Below, in pieces: positions 37,801-50,052 of a DNA stretch of 64,000 bases (positions are counted from its first letter, which is position 1; every line of letters starts with the position of its first letter). The position numbers and the translations under genes are program-made. A model generated the notes under the pieces. The model ran no database searches. It saw only the letters and a program-made list of their open reading frames with translations, and was not told the origin of the DNA. Source of the DNA: Antedon mediterranea (taxonomy: Eukaryota > Echinodermata > Crinoidea > Comatulida > Antedonidae); the NCBI RefSeq assembly GCF_964355755.1, contig NC_092673.1, positions 32,373,648 through 32,437,647 of the forward strand, read 5' to 3'.

Positions 37801-40800
37801 CTTCTTTCTCATGACGTTACTCAACAACTCATTTGAAGAATGACTGATTATGATATATTTATATAGTCTATAAACTATAAATAATAATTACTTGATGATC
37901 CTACAGTATATTTGCAGGTTAATATTAACTGTTGATCAATATGTAATCAATTGTCTGTTATATTTCTTTTTATTTTATATATAATTATTAAGGAAATTTT
38001 TTTTTAAAAGAAGAACACATGAATTGGTTTGATATTTTAAATTTTACATCTTGTCTTTTCTCTTCGATAATTGTGATGATTGCAGTAAAGCAAATGAAGA
38101 TGAATAAACTGATTTATATTTTATTTTTGTTTATAATTTGTATTCACAAGTTCAACCATAAACAAATTCTGATTTTGGGGATCCGGTTTTTAAAGAGTTC
38201 AGTGGTGGAGGGTTGAGACTGTATTTTAACCATGGGAAAACTTAGTTCCTTGTAAGCTACAGTACATATATAAACAGCAAGTTTATGACTTTCAAAGGTC
38301 ATATTGTTCTGTAAAATTAAATGAAGCATCTCAGAATATAAACAACAATCAAGAGGTTACTGAATTGAATCGTTAGATCTTTGATCTTTGTCTGAGCAGT
38401 AGTCTTTATTCAATAGAAATACAGTCCTTGTCTCATAGTATTCAATACTGTATTAACTTTAGAAAAATCGGAATTAAACAGTTGTAATACAAATGTATAT
38501 TCTGTAAATAATTGAAACTAGACATTTTTTGACAAGATAATGAAAATGAAAAATCTAATATTAAATTTCAATTTGTTCAGAAATTAATTGCCAGAGGCTG
38601 AAAAGGAGTTCCTTTAATAATAGATTAAAAATTGTAATTTTACTGTAAATTATCAAAGATAGAAATTTAAAAAATATATTTGACACTTTTTATACAGTGA
38701 ACACCTCTTTTTGCATCTGAACCCTTCATGAATCGATTGATTCAAATTGAAATATTTTATTTATACTGGCGACTTCTTCAGTCAAAGACTGGTCTCCCAG
38801 AGGGCCCAGTTATGATCAGTGGCTGTGATGTACTAATACACCGGGGTAACCCCCTACTCGTCTCGAAAGATGTACTAGGTTCTTTAAAGTGCACATGAGC
38901 TAGATGTGTACACTGGACCTACGGTTCTTCTTCTTCTTCTTCTTCTTCGTATTAGGAGCCAACTTCATATGTGAAGACTCTGCTCCTCCAACTCTGTTTT
39001 GCTAGCTCTACTGTATTTGGTTGTGTATTATTGTTCTATTTAGTTATTCTTTTACAGAGAGAAACTGACTGCCTTATTTATTTATAATTATTATTATTAA
39101 TTATCATTATTATTATTTTTTTTATTTTTTTTATTTTTTTTTATTTATTTATTTATTTATTTTTTTTTTTTTTTTTTAATTTTTTTTTTTTCCTCTCTTT
39201 TTTTCCCCTTACTTCTCCTTTCACTTTTCTTTCTCTCTTTTCTTCCCTTTCCCTTATCTCTTTTTTAAAGCAACACATACCTCAATTTTCCTCTCTCCTA
39301 AAGGGTCCCTTTGTTTTACCTGTTCGTCTTTCCACAACGACAGGGGCTGAATGGACCAGTACACCCTGGTACCCCCAACTTTTGTAGGATGATATACTAC
39401 TAGTTCATTATCTGAGAAGACTATAAAACCACCAGAACAATGGTCGAGGAATGTCTTGAACATGTGCCGCTTGTATAGCTATGGTTTACGGCGCCCCTGC
39501 CTTAACTGCTTGACCACAAAACTGAAAACTAGAAACATAAAGTCGTAGAAACAATTGTCAATTGTTATTATTATGAATTTCTACATTTTAAATGATGTTT
39601 AATGATAATTACAGGTGTCCCACGCTGTGGACTCTGATGCTTTCTTTAGTGCGTCGAGGGACACAACTGTAAATATGTGGAAACGAGGAACAACACAGGG
39701 TGGAGTGTGTCAAAATATAAGTCAGACGTTTGAAGGCCATGACCTGGTAGTTACCGGGTTAGCAGTTAGTCTACTCAGTAAGTTATCTTTTTTGTTCAGC
39801 CACACATCGTCTTTTGATAAAAAGACAAATTAGAGGATACCTTTAGTCACAACCAGTTGCATTACGGAAACATGCTTTATTGACGAAAGACATTAGTTCA
39901 GAACCTGTGTAATCATCACCATCAATTTTAAATCACTGATATCCTGAGTTGGAAATGTCTCATTTTAAAATTTTGAACAAAAGAATGCATCATAAACAAT
40001 TAATATGAAGACATACAATTTTTCCCTTTACATTTAATAATAAACCAACTGATTTTATTAACCATGAAAGTTGAACATAAAATTCAGGCTATAGTGGTTC
40101 TACACCCCTCCCACATCTCCAACTTCAATAATAATTCAAAAAGTAGGCCCTGTGCTAATATGTACAGTACAGTAATTTATTAAATTTTAACTTCAAGATC
40201 AAAACAACATCTCACATGTATGTTTAACATTAATGACATTGACAATCCACAAGTCAGACCTGCCATCTGAAGGATTATGTACTCTGGATGAATAACTTAG
40301 TCATTGAGAAGTAGATGCGTAAAACAAAATGGACATTTTCAACATTTCCCATGAATTTGAAGTAGTCGGCTAAGTGGCAGATTATTGAAGATGAGACTTT
40401 ATGTTCTTATGTTACTATCCTCCTTATCTATCTTTCTATTTATAGTTACATGCAAATGAAGAAAATGATTGCATTTTCTGTCTGCTAAAATTGTTTTTGG
40501 TAACATGCATGTAATACTGTACCATACAAAATTGTAAACAATTCTCTGACAGTCCATAGCCTTTGCCAATACCGTGTACCCTGTATATTTGCCATTTAAA
40601 AAATAAATGATGATTAAAAAGATACTCAGGAATTGAACCAGGGATCTCAACTGTGTAAGGCTTGATATATAACCATTACACCATTACAACAAAGCCTAAT
40701 TTACACTCAGCAAAAAAATATTTAAAAAATAAATGATGATGAAAGAAAAAAGATCTTCAGGAATTGAACCAGGAATCTCAACTGTGTAAGGCTTGATATA

Positions 40801-43800
40801 TAACCATTACACCATTACACCAAAGCCTAATTTACACTCAGCAAAAAAATATTTAAAAAATAAATGATGATGAAAGAAAAAAGATCTTCAGGAATTGAAC
40901 CAGGGATCTCAACTGTGTAAGGCTTGATATATAACCATTACACCATTACAACAAAGCCTAATTTACACTCAGCAAAAAAATATTTAAAAAATAAATGATG
41001 ATGAAAGAAAAAAGATCTTCAGGAATTGAACCAGGAATCTCAACTGTGTAAGGCTTGATATATAACCATTACACCATTACACCAAAGCCTAATTTACACT
41101 CAGCAAAAAAATATTTAAAAAATAAATGATGATGAAAGAAAAAAGATCTTCAGGAATTGAACCAGGGATCTCAACTGTGTAAGGCTTGATATATAACCAT
41201 TACACCATTACAACAAAGCCTAATTTACACTCAGCAAAAAAATATTTAAAAAATAAATGATGATGAAAGAAAAAAGATCTTCAGGAATTGAACCAGTGAT
41301 CTCAACTGTGTAAGGCTTGATATATAACCATTACACCATTGCACCAAAGCCTAATTCACACTCAGCAAAAAAATATTTAAAAAATAAATGATTATGAAAG
41401 AAAAAAGATCTTCAGGAATTGAACCAGGGATCTCAACTGTGTAAGGCTTGATATATAACCATTACACCATTACACCAAAGCCTAATTCCCACTCAGCAAA
41501 AAAATATTTAAAAAATAAATGATGATGAAAGAAAAAAGATCTTCAGGAATTGAACCAGGGATCTCAACTGTGTAAGGCTTGATATTTAACCATTACACCA
41601 CACCAAAGCCTAATTCACACTCAGCACTAATACACAAAAATAAAAAAACAATTTCTGGGAAAATCATATGTAGGGGAATTATATTTTATTTCTGATTAAT
41701 AATATACACTGCCAAAGACACATATTTGGGTATATCACTACCATATTTAGGCACTTTTTTTGTTAAACTAGTTTGATAGTGTGGACAGAGCTTTAGTTAT
41801 GTTGTTTGTTTGTCTTTGATATGCTTTAACCAAGACTTGTTATCTGACAAATACTTGAAAGGATTAACAACATAGCTATACTATTTTTAGTCAAAGTTAA
41901 CCAGAATTGGCTAATGTGCCAAATTTAATCAAAATTTACTCCAATATTCACAACTTTTGCTGCTGTTAAATCCCAATAGAATATCAATTTTGACTCATTA
42001 TTGTGTCTTGATAATTGACATCTAATTTTAGAAACAGTTTATTCAAGCAGATGATTGTATTCTGACTGAAATTTATAGACCGAAAAACATATGCTATTGG
42101 TAATATTTAAATAGAATTCAGATGTACTAAATTTTTACCAGTGGTTATTCACACACGTTCCAAAATCAATTATGTTTTTATACCAATTCAGTTGAGTTCT
42201 AATTTTATTTTAATAGGGAATATTTTTGTAGCAAAGTAACATTGCATGACTCCAAAATTATATTTTGCATCAAAATTAAAACTTGGGCTTATAAATTGAG
42301 TACTCCAATGTGGGCTTTACATGGGTCTATGAAATATATTTTGAGGAAAACGTGTTGGTAATTGCCACTATATACACACATTAGTATATTTTGCTGCTTA
42401 TGTAACCATTTTATGTTATCAGCTCTTAGATCTCTCTATAACTTACATTAACTAGTTTAATAATTATCTTAAAATTCTTAAAAAATAAAAATGATTATTC
42501 ACAAAATTGAAAATTTTCTTTCAGATAATCAAATTATATGTACAGGGTCAAGAGACAACTTTCTACGATTATGGGATGTAGAAACTGGCGTTTGTACGAA
42601 GCAGAGTGCTATATCAAGGAACTTAGTAACAGATGTGAAATGGGTGCCTGATCAACACGCGGTAGCCCAAACTAGCGAGGATAAATGTCTACGGTAAGGA
42701 GTTTCGTGTATGCGGATCCACGATGTTGAAATAGGGGTTTCTTGGTGCCTTTGAGTTTTGAAAATGTTTGTTAATAAAGTGCTGCATTGGATTTAAAAAA
42801 TCAAATTGGGATTCTAGCTAAAGAAGCTATTAAATATATGGTCTTTTAAAACTAATATGACCATGGATTCATTTTGGAAAATTGGAAATAGGTGTACAAT
42901 GGTAACCAAAATGGCACCACCTGAAGTATACAATAGTATCATTGAGTACCGTTATTGTACTATAATTCATCCCTGCTACTACTAGTCTCTGTTAGCCATG
43001 TAATATGTTGTATTTCTTAATTCTCTTTTTTTCTTCAGCTTGTGGGACACTAGATCTCTTCAAGAAAGTCAAATATTTCCTAGGAAAAATTACATTCAAA
43101 CCTGTTGTGATGTTTCAAAGGATTCTCTTTACTGTGTTACGAGTAGTAATGGGTTTAGCGAACAAGGCTGCGAAGCTACAGTAGGTATATGCCAAACCGG
43201 TATTTGTTAATAAAATGAGGTAAAATGGTTGAGTGTTTAAGGCAGGGATGCCGTTTACCATATATAAAGAGCCAACTATATTAGCATAAGTACAAGGCCT
43301 ACTCGCTCCTAGTTCTGATGGTGGAACAAGTGCTTTAGAATAAGGACTATAAACCGTAGGTCCAGTGTACACAGTTTGTCCATGTGTACTTAAAAAAACT
43401 CAAATCATCATTCAAGTCGAGTAGGGAGGTTATCCCGGTGAACTGGTTAAAAAAATAGCCCCTGTATCAGGAGGATTACCACCTATCTGATAGGACATAT
43501 GACTAATTTACTATTGGTAATCCTTGGCCACATGTGCCTGGAAAACAACTTATTATAGATGCATAATATCCTGAAAGATAAATTTATGAGTTTTTAGAAT
43601 AATTTTGAATGAATTAAAAGTGGGTGAAATATATATAATAATAATAAATATTTCATTTTATTTCCTTTATTTATTCAACATCAAAAATGTCCTTGGACCG
43701 CAAAAGCAAAAAAGTCACCATAACATGTCTGGGGCCCTAGAAGAACTTAACTACATTTTTATAAATATAAATTTAAAAAAAACATATAAAACTGGTAAAA

Positions 43801-46456
43801 TAAAATAAAATGATGGCACACAGGATTCGAATCAGTAAAATGTTGTTTATATATATATATATTCCTTTGGTTGGTTGCTTAGTAATTTTACAGAAAGCAT
43901 CTTGATAATCTAAATCTTTTATAGTCAAATTTAAAGTTCTCAATTCATTGATCTTTTATTGCTTGTTGAAATTACTTGATCTTAATTTCCGCAATTAAGC
44001 AATTTGTGCAAAGCCCAGAATTGTCCGAGAGTAATAAGTCCAAGACGTTTATAGCCTTCAGATCGCCATGAAACAGAATATTTATTGCATCATTATGGTT
44101 ATATATTATTAACTGATAGCCAAAGCGTGAGGCGATTTACTGGTCTATTAAAGATGAAGACATTATAAAGCATCGGTAAAACGCATTTGTGAGTTTGTTG
44201 TTGTTGTAAAGGTCAACTGTTCAAGTGAAAGTATTGATTAAAATATTACAATGAAATGTTGAGGATTCTAAGGCATCATATATTTATTGCACTAAGTGAT
44301 ATGTTGTGAAATCAGTCAAGCGTAACATACTTTTGTGATCTCACTCAATCTGCATGATTGGATCACAAGATTCTTGTTGATATTTAAAACTTTTACAGTA
44401 GAATCGCTATTAGGAGACACCTTTGGGACCCAAAAATGAAACAAGTGTCCTTTTTAAAGGCCAATTTACACAGACGAGCGGTTACAGAAATAAAAATATA
44501 GAATTTGTTATTCCTTATGACCATTTACAGACAATGCGGAGGATAGATACAGATTGTACATGGAACAAGCTACATGGTTTTCCACTTACTGTTAACACTT
44601 GTCTGTGTAGATTGGCCTTAATAGCGGAGTTCTTAAATGACAAGATTTACTGTATGTATCAATTATCGTTTCGGTAATTTTTACAAAATGCATTGTTTTT
44701 TTTAACTGTGACACAAATTTTCTTTTTAGTTATGGGATTTAAGGACAGGCAAAATTCTAATGGAGTATAAAGGCCACACACAGACAACCTGTGCGTGTGC
44801 ATTTGCTAAAACAGAACGCCCTCTTGTGGTAACTTGTTCTAACGATTCAACTGTTAAAGTCTGGGATAGAGATTCCTCAGGTAATTTGTTTTGATAAATC
44901 AGCAAATGCAAATGAAATTAGAAAAGTTTTATCCTAGAACCAGAGGATAATAATTCTAATAATGCTGTCTTTAATGTTTTTATGACATTTGATAAATTGG
45001 TCAATTTATTTTCATTGAAGACAATGATTAACTCTACAATGAAAACATTTTCGATTTCTTTTGCTTTTACTTCTTCTATCTTCTTTTCCCCCTTCTTGTT
45101 TTTTAGAATGTCTTTCAACTCATTACCTTGATGGAGCTGGTTCTCTTTTATCATTGGCTGTTTTTCCTGATACAAGGTAAATTTAAATTTCTAAAACAAA
45201 ATTGTTTGTTAGAGTGTATACGAACATGGTATATTATTAGGAACGAGTTTTACTTTTTTATTTTTAATAAAAATAATCTATTCATTTGTAAGGATTAAAC
45301 AAACGAAATAAAATGTAAAATATAGATTTTATTGAATATGAAACATATTTATGCCCTGGACAGCTTTTTCCTTCTCTCATAATCCTCATGAAATAGGTCA
45401 TAAAAAACATACTGTTATTCATGTGACGTGTATAAATGTGTTTTGTTAAGATTTATTGATGACATTAATTCTCTTCAACTCTGTATTCATTTTACTCTGA
45501 TTTATCATGTATTGTTTAAAATAACAGATGATACTTCAGTTTTTTCCCCTGAATCTGGAAATAAATAAATTTGTATTCAATAACAATAAAATATAACAAC
45601 TACAGTTCTCTTCTAATATCCTTTAGCTGGTAGCAATTTTTTTTTCCCAACTTGTTGAAGCAGATATCATGAATAATGCATAGGATAATTATGGCATAAA
45701 AATTAAATCCATAGTATAGAGGGCATTATGTTTGAATTCGGAGCGATGGATCAAGAAGCCATTTATTTGCAGCACATTTTCTTTTGTCCAATCAGAAGTG
45801 AGCATGAATGACCTCGCTTGACAACGGATATGCTTGATATGAAGGCATGCTCAACGCTTGCGATTTTTTTCTCAGGGCGCCGGATCGAATCCGGGCACAA
45901 TTTGAATGTAGCTTTAACACTACAGCCAACACATATTCAGAGTGTACCCCTATTAAGGGAACACTTTGATGGGCCAAATAATAGGAGTTATACTGTAAAT
46001 TAAATATTTAAAGATGTTGTCCCTTTTATTGTTACTTAAAAGTTAAAAAACTAAAATTTAAAGCAAAAAATAGTCAAATTGGCTGCCAGCCAATTGTGTT
46101 TTGGTTAAGTTTCACCGTTATTTTGTCTTTTTATAAGTGAAAACATTATTTTTTTGGCATGTTTTTCTACAAAAGTGATTAACTTTTTTAAAGCTGAAAA
46201 ATGGACTATTCAATGTCTGATTTATTAATCTTCATTTTTTATGATTTGGGGGACAATACATCTTTAAGTATAATCAATCATTGTGTTATAATCAATCATT
46301 GTGGTATAATCAATCATTGTGGTATAATTTTTACATAATTTTTATTACATTTTTGTTTGCAGTATCTGTGTCGGAAGTGTGAATACAGGTGTTCATGTTC
46401 TTTCATTTGGCACAGAAAGTGGTAAAGTTAGTCTGAAAAAAACAGCGACGTACTGA
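31886..46456 (+). CDS. WDR31: WD repeat-containing protein 31 homolog (9 exons, 344 aa)
   Basis: WD40 beta-propeller protein; the WDR31 family acts in cilium assembly and ciliary protein transport. Exons: 31886-31935, 33304-33424, 35081-35155, 39615-39777, 42525-42693, 43039-43180, 44730-44880, 45107-45176, 46363-46456. Phases agree throughout. The N-terminus MGKRHSKHKRARSP is basic with Gly2, a possible lipidation site. WD signatures follow: VQSLCLVKDDICLSGSSDK, FFSASRDTTVNMWKR, IICTGSRDNFLRLWDVETG, VAQTSEDKCLRLWDTRS, the family-typical SSNGFSEQGCEATLWDLRTG, and VVTCSNDSTVKVWDRDSS, ending SVNTGVHVLSFG. The length is close to vertebrate WDR31 (about 367). The acceptor of exon 2 (ACAAACAAG) is weak but gives the right frame. 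Introns are long and repeat-filled. Confidence 0.88.
33440..33580 (+). mobile_element. MITE family A, copy 3 (WDR31 intron 2)
   Basis: TAAGGCTCTGTCTACACTAT at the left; GTTTGAGAGTGTAAACAGAG then CTTA at the right. The core has GTGATGTGCCCAAATATGGT and AGTGATATGCCCAAATATGG. It begins only 15 bp past the exon 2 donor. Confidence 0.75.
34350..34800. repeat. 82-bp tandem repeats within a CCCCTATTAAGGGGACAC-type element
   Basis: ACACCTCTAT recurs at 34379, 34461, 34543 and 34626 (82-83 bp period). Each unit holds TATTAAGGGGACAC or a close variant, AATAATACTTGGC and GTGCGTAAGTTGTTT. At the right, CCCTTAATAGGGGTTCTACT is the inverted terminus. Fragments of the same dispersed family are at about 17436, 29379, 44402, 45945, 46640 and 50890. 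Confidence 0.7.
35640..36390. repeat. Pyrimidine-rich low-complexity tract
   Basis: About 750 bp of TTCTTCCTACTTTAGTATTC-like imperfect repeats (TTC/TCC-rich, variable period) in WDR31 intron 3. Long open frames on the plus strand (Ser/Phe/Leu-rich) come from this composition and are not genes. Confidence 0.8.
36391..38755. other. AT-rich intronic sequence, WDR31 intron 3
   Basis: No gene, tRNA or clear element seen. A short (GA)n tract lies at about 37408-37422. Open frames up to about 116 codons are scattered and lack any recognisable motif. Confidence 0.5.
38756..38935 (+). repeat. Dispersed repeat (SINE-like fragment)
   Basis: Contains CACCGGGGTAACCCCCTACT, GTTCTTTAAAGTGCACATG and GTGTACACTGGACCTACGGT, followed by a (TTC)n tract. 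A related copy in reverse orientation lies at about 43340-43460 (CCGTAGGTCCAGTGTACAC, GTCGAGTAGGGAGGTTATCC), showing that it is dispersed. The type is not certain. Confidence 0.45.
39050..39255. repeat. T-rich low-complexity tract
   Basis: Runs of T with TTATTATTA and TTTATTTA interspersed, grading into a CT-rich stretch, in WDR31 intron 3. No coding or structural signal. Confidence 0.75.
39256..39470. repeat. GC-richer dispersed-repeat-like segment
   Basis: Contains CAGGGGCTGAATGGACCAGT and ACACCCTGGTACCCCC. It stands out from the intron in composition and vaguely resembles the 38756 repeat. Weakly supported. Confidence 0.25.
40597..41626 (-). repeat. Tandem array of eight 131-bp tRNA-Val-like units
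   Basis: CAGGAATTGAACCA starts at 40627, 40758, 40889, 41020, 41151, 41282, 41413 and 41544: an exact 131-bp period. Read on the minus strand, each unit has an A box (TGGTGTAATGGTTA), an anticodon-loop-like CTTACAC (anticodon TAC, valine), a perfect B box (GGTTCAATTCC) and, soon after, a T run (six T in most units) as for Pol III termination. The linear order and spacing match eukaryotic tRNA-Val, but the anticodon and T stems are imperfect, so these are probably tRNA-derived pseudogenes or SINE heads. Units 1, 3, 5 and 2, 4 alternate in diagnostic bases. They lie in WDR31 intron 4. Confidence 0.8.
41717..41794 (-). mobile_element. MITE family A, partial copy 4
   Basis: Right part only: TATCACTACCATATTTAGGC, then CTAGTTTGATAGTGTGGACA and GAGCTTTA. 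The left half is missing. It lies in WDR31 intron 4 just after the tRNA-like array. Confidence 0.65.
43230..43480 (-). repeat. Dispersed repeat, reverse copy of the 38756 family
   Basis: CCGTAGGTCCAGTGTACAC and GTCGAGTAGGGAGGTTATCC are inverted relative to the matching segments at 38756-38935. Boundaries are approximate. It lies in WDR31 intron 6. Confidence 0.45.
44454..44621. mobile_element. MITE with GGCCAATTTACACAGACGAG inverted ends
   Basis: The left end AAAGGCCAATTTACACAGAC and the right end GTCTGTGTAGATTGGCCTTA are near-perfect inverted repeats of about 30 bp in a 168-bp element. TTAA is present at both edges. It lies in WDR31 intron 6 and resembles the element at 17586. Confidence 0.65.
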
Positions 46457-46767
46457 GCATGACAGGTACTCCAACCTTTCTACGTTTAATTTATACTCTT
46501 AGGTTCGATCTTTCACGATTCATATTCTGCGAAATTTGATAACATCTCAACTAAATGGTTTATTTATCGAATTGTCGGGAATTAATTGAATTGAAATTGA
46601 AAACAGCTTGATATTTTATAATGCAGTAGTAGTATGGGAACACCGTTGGGACCAGCCAAAGTGTCCCCAAATGAGGGTGTTCTGTAAACAGGGGTGCGTG
46701 TGCCCCTAAATAGTAGTTTTAAAATACATTCCTGTGTTGATTTCGCAGGAAAGTGTTTCCTTATATA

Positions 46768-47590
46768 TAGTCCATGGGATTTAGACTTTTAACTCACACA
46801 AATTGCAAGAAAAGGTTTTTTTGATGAAATGTGTTCTTTAGACCATACTGAACACATTTATCAACGTTAGGACATTTTTCGACAACAGGAAGTAGCCTAA
46901 TTTGCATAATTAAAAATGGCCGCCATTTTTAATAACGTACTCTGTATCTTGGAAACCGCTAGTCACAGATACTTAATTATGGTGTCAAAATCATTAGAAC
47001 ATATGTTTTTATATTAACTTTAATGACAAAGTTTGTCCAAAAATGAATGGAAGTGCTATTTCTAACATTATTGACCTTTGACCTTGATTTATCATATCTC
47101 AGCAACCACTAATCGGAGATATACAAATTAGGGCTTAAATTGTTCAGAAACTACACATTTATATCCAGTCTAATGGCATGTTTTTGCAAAAAATGGCGGA
47201 TTCTAACATTATTGACCTTTGACCTTGATTTATCATATCTTAGCAACCACTAATCTGAGAGACACACAATATGGCTCAAACTGTTTAGAAACTACATATT
47301 TATATTTAATCTAATGGCATGTTTTTGCAAAAAATGGCCGATTCTAACATTATTGACCTTTGAACTTTGCACTACATAAAATCGCATAACTTTGAAAATA
47401 TTGTACATATGAAATTATTTTTAGTGTCAAATTATTCAGAACATACATGTTTCTATAGAGTCCAATGACACATTATGTCCAATAATGACCTATTGTATGG
47501 TTATTAACATTTGAACTATATTTGAAAAGGATTTTTAAGCCCGGAATCTTCTTCATGTAGGCATTCATTAGAACATGTGATTTGGCACTA
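46768..47590 (+). repeat. Left arm of a long palindrome (about 823 bp)
   Basis: The sequence from TAGTCCATGGGATTTAG to ATGTGATTTGGCACT recurs inverted at 50053-50876 with high similarity throughout. Within the arm, a block of about 135 bp (ATTCTAACATTATTGACCTT ... TGGCATGTTTTTGCAAAAAA) is tandemly repeated about three times (about 47066, 47202, 47340). ATGGCCGCCATTTTTAAT is a further landmark. Confidence 0.85.
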
Positions 47591-47639
47591 CTTGTTTAGA
47601 ATATGGTGGTAATTTAAAGTGCATGTAACCAGTTGATTT

Positions 47640-49197
47640 AAATTAAATTTAAAAACTGAAATATTCACTTAAAAAAAAAATATTAGACTATATGTATACA
47701 TACATTACATTTTCCAAAATATTTGAGAGGATTGTGTATGATCAAACGATTTGTTACCTCTCAAAATATAACGTACTGAGTAAAACACAGTATGGATTTA
47801 GACAACACCATTCAACTAGTCATGCTTTAATACAATCGATTGAAAAAATCACAAACGCTATTGAGAATAAAGAGTTCACACTAGGAGTTTTCCTTGATTT
47901 ATCAAAAGCGTTTGATACAATCGATCATGATATATTATTAGATAAGTTAAGATTTTATGGTATAAGAGGAGTACCGCTAAACTGGTTCTCAAACTATCTT
48001 AAAAAAAGACTACAATACACATTTATTGTTAATACTGCATCTAGTAAAATGACAGTAAACACTGGAGTTCCTCAGGGATCCATATTGGGTCCATTATTAT
48101 TTCTTATATTCATTAATGATATTAGTCTAGCATGTAACCATGTAGACATGATTATGTATGCAGATGACACAAATGTGTTTTATAGTCACAATGATATTAC
48201 TCAAGCTTTTGATACAATGAACCAGGAGTTATCTATACTTTCGGACTGGTTTATTGCTAACAAATTAACGCTAAATGTAAACAAATCAAAATATGTTATA
48301 TTTAAGGCTAGAAATAAGTCAGCTGACACTACCTCACTAGAATTGAGGATGGGAAATGAATGTATAGTAAAAGCTACTGAAGTTAAATTTCTAGGCTTAT
48401 TTCTGGATGAAACTTTATCGTTTAATTTTCATGTAAATGAGGTAGCAAACAGTATTTCTAGAATAATTGGTGTCTTAAACAAAGTGAAGTCTATGTTATC
48501 AAGTAAAATCTTGTTAACGGTATACAATGCACTTATATTACCTAGAATAACGTATGCTATCACAGTATGGGGTGCTACTTCTGCTACAAACTTAAACCGT
48601 ATACATATTCTCCAGAAAAAAGCACTTAGAAATATTTGTCATGTTCATTTTATGCATCCTTCTCATCCACTTTTTATTTCAACCCAAACATTAAATATTT
48701 TTGACCTTTATACGAAACACACTGCTATATTTATGTATCAATATAAACATAATCTATTACCTGAATCATTTAATAACTTATTTAGTACATCTGCCTCATT
48801 CCATAATTACTCAACTAGAAACAGGTCAAACTACTGTCCACAACTAAAACGCACCAAAGTCGGACAGCAATGTATTTCCTACCAAGGAACACATATTTGG
48901 AACAATTTAACAGACTATATAAAACAATCCCCCACTTTAAGTTTGTTTAAACAGAGATTAAAGCAATATTATAACAATAGAAATATTTAAGTTAAGTAAA
49001 TCACATTATGTTATTTTGGTCTGTTCTTTTTGTTTGTACTAATTGTTTGATCTTTTTGTTAGGGTTACATGCTTAAAGCACTTGTGCTTATTTTGTATCC
49101 CATTCCATTATCTTATTATTTGTATTGTATTTGTATATGTTTTTATTTTGATTATGGAATAAAAATGTCGATGAATTGAAAAAAAAAAAAAAAAAAT
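47640..49197 (+). mobile_element. 5'-truncated non-LTR retrotransposon with poly(A) tail
   Basis: Contains one RT ORF (47692-48990), a short 3' UTR, AATAAA at 49158-49163 and a pure A tail at 49179-49196. No endonuclease domain is present, so it is a truncated copy; the exact left edge and target duplication were not found. It sits inside the spacer of the 46768-50876 palindrome. Confidence 0.8.
47692..48990 (+). CDS. Reverse transcriptase, non-LTR retrotransposon (432 aa, N-terminally truncated)
   Basis: RT palm motifs are in order: YGFRQHHSTSHAL near residue 34; motif A LDLSKAFDTIDHDILLDKL (about 89-107); motif B TGVPQGSILGPLLFLIFIND (about 125-144); catalytic MYADDTNVF (about 155-163); then KYVIF and KFLGLFLDETL, and the C-terminal segment found in Jockey/CR1-type elements with TYAITVWGATSATNLNRIHI. 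The frame is uninterrupted over 432 codons, implying recent insertion. The AP-endonuclease and ORF1 are missing, so this copy cannot move on its own. The chosen ATG is only the first in the remnant, not the native start. Clade (CR1/Jockey-like) is inferred from motif style. Confidence 0.9.
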   Translation: MYTYITFSKIFERIVYDQTICYLSKYNVLSKTQYGFRQHHSTSHALIQSIEKITNAIENKEFTLGVFLDLSKAFDTIDHDILLDKLRFYGIRGVPLNWFSNYLKKRLQYTFIVNTASSKMTVNTGVPQGSILGPLLFLIFINDISLACNHVDMIMYADDTNVFYSHNDITQAFDTMNQELSILSDWFIANKLTLNVNKSKYVIFKARNKSADTTSLELRMGNECIVKATEVKFLGLFLDETLSFNFHVNEVANSISRIIGVLNKVKSMLSSKILLTVYNALILPRITYAITVWGATSATNLNRIHILQKKALRNICHVHFMHPSHPLFISTQTLNIFDLYTKHTAIFMYQYKHNLLPESFNNLFSTSASFHNYSTRNRSNYCPQLKRTKVGQQCISYQGTHIWNNLTDYIKQSPTLSLFKQRLKQYYNNRNI

Positions 49198-50052
49198 TGA
49201 ATTATAGGTTTGGATTATTAATAAATTTTTAATTAGGTCTTACATCTTACTCAGGAGAAAGTTGGTGTTGACACTATTAACAGAGCCAACAAAAATGTAG
49301 TTTTTTTTATGATATATTGTTACATTGTACATACTTTAAATAGGCCATGCCATTTTGCAGGTTTATTAACGTTTTTTTCAAGTTAGTAATTTATATTTTG
49401 ATCAAATTAAATTGCCATTAAATGGCATATTCAAAAAACAAATTTCTAAAGATTATTTAGTTTATATTTTGCTAAGGATAGCATCACTCTTGAGGGCATT
49501 CTTTTAGGTTGAAACATAGTCTTATTAAGAAGGCATTTTCTACTAATAGACGCATTGTTGACAACTGGAATTTTAAAAGATCGATATTAATGCAACATAT
49601 TTAGTTTAGTTTAATTAATTGGCTATCGAGACTCATAATTAGGCTGACCACCACTTGCAATATTTTCGCCGTATACAGTAAAAACCTCAGTTTCTTATGG
49701 AATTTATTTATTTATTTCAATAACCATATACAGTACGACTACTAGTCGTGTATAGTTTTTAACCTTTTATTACTTGTTTTTGTACTTTTTTTACGTGAAT
49801 GTATTGTGTATGTACCATGTTTCTATGTGGTTTAATTTTTACCATTTTTTAACCATCAATTTTAATGCTTTTAATATAAATATATTGTAATTCAGCTTCA
49901 GCTGCGAAAACGATAAGAAATAAAATAAACAAACGTGTAAACTTGTAGGCAGTTTATGGATGAATGCAATAGTTTATGCTTATAAATTTAGTGTACCATG
50001 GCCTACTTTAAACTAAACATAATAAGTCAACATTGCAACTCTTACATTTTAG
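49198..50052. other. Right part of the palindrome spacer, with a possible second LINE 3' remnant
   Basis: AT-rich. The segment 49730-49935 ends ATTCAGCTTCAGCTGCGAAA, ACGATAAGAAATAAAATAAA, resembling a CR1-like LINE 3' tail, but with no coding sequence. The rest shows no recognisable element. Confidence 0.35.

Noticed and set aside
40597-41626. Functional tRNA-Val gene cluster
   Set aside because: Anticodon and T stems contain mismatches and no proper acceptor stem was found, so tRNA-derived repeats are the safer call.
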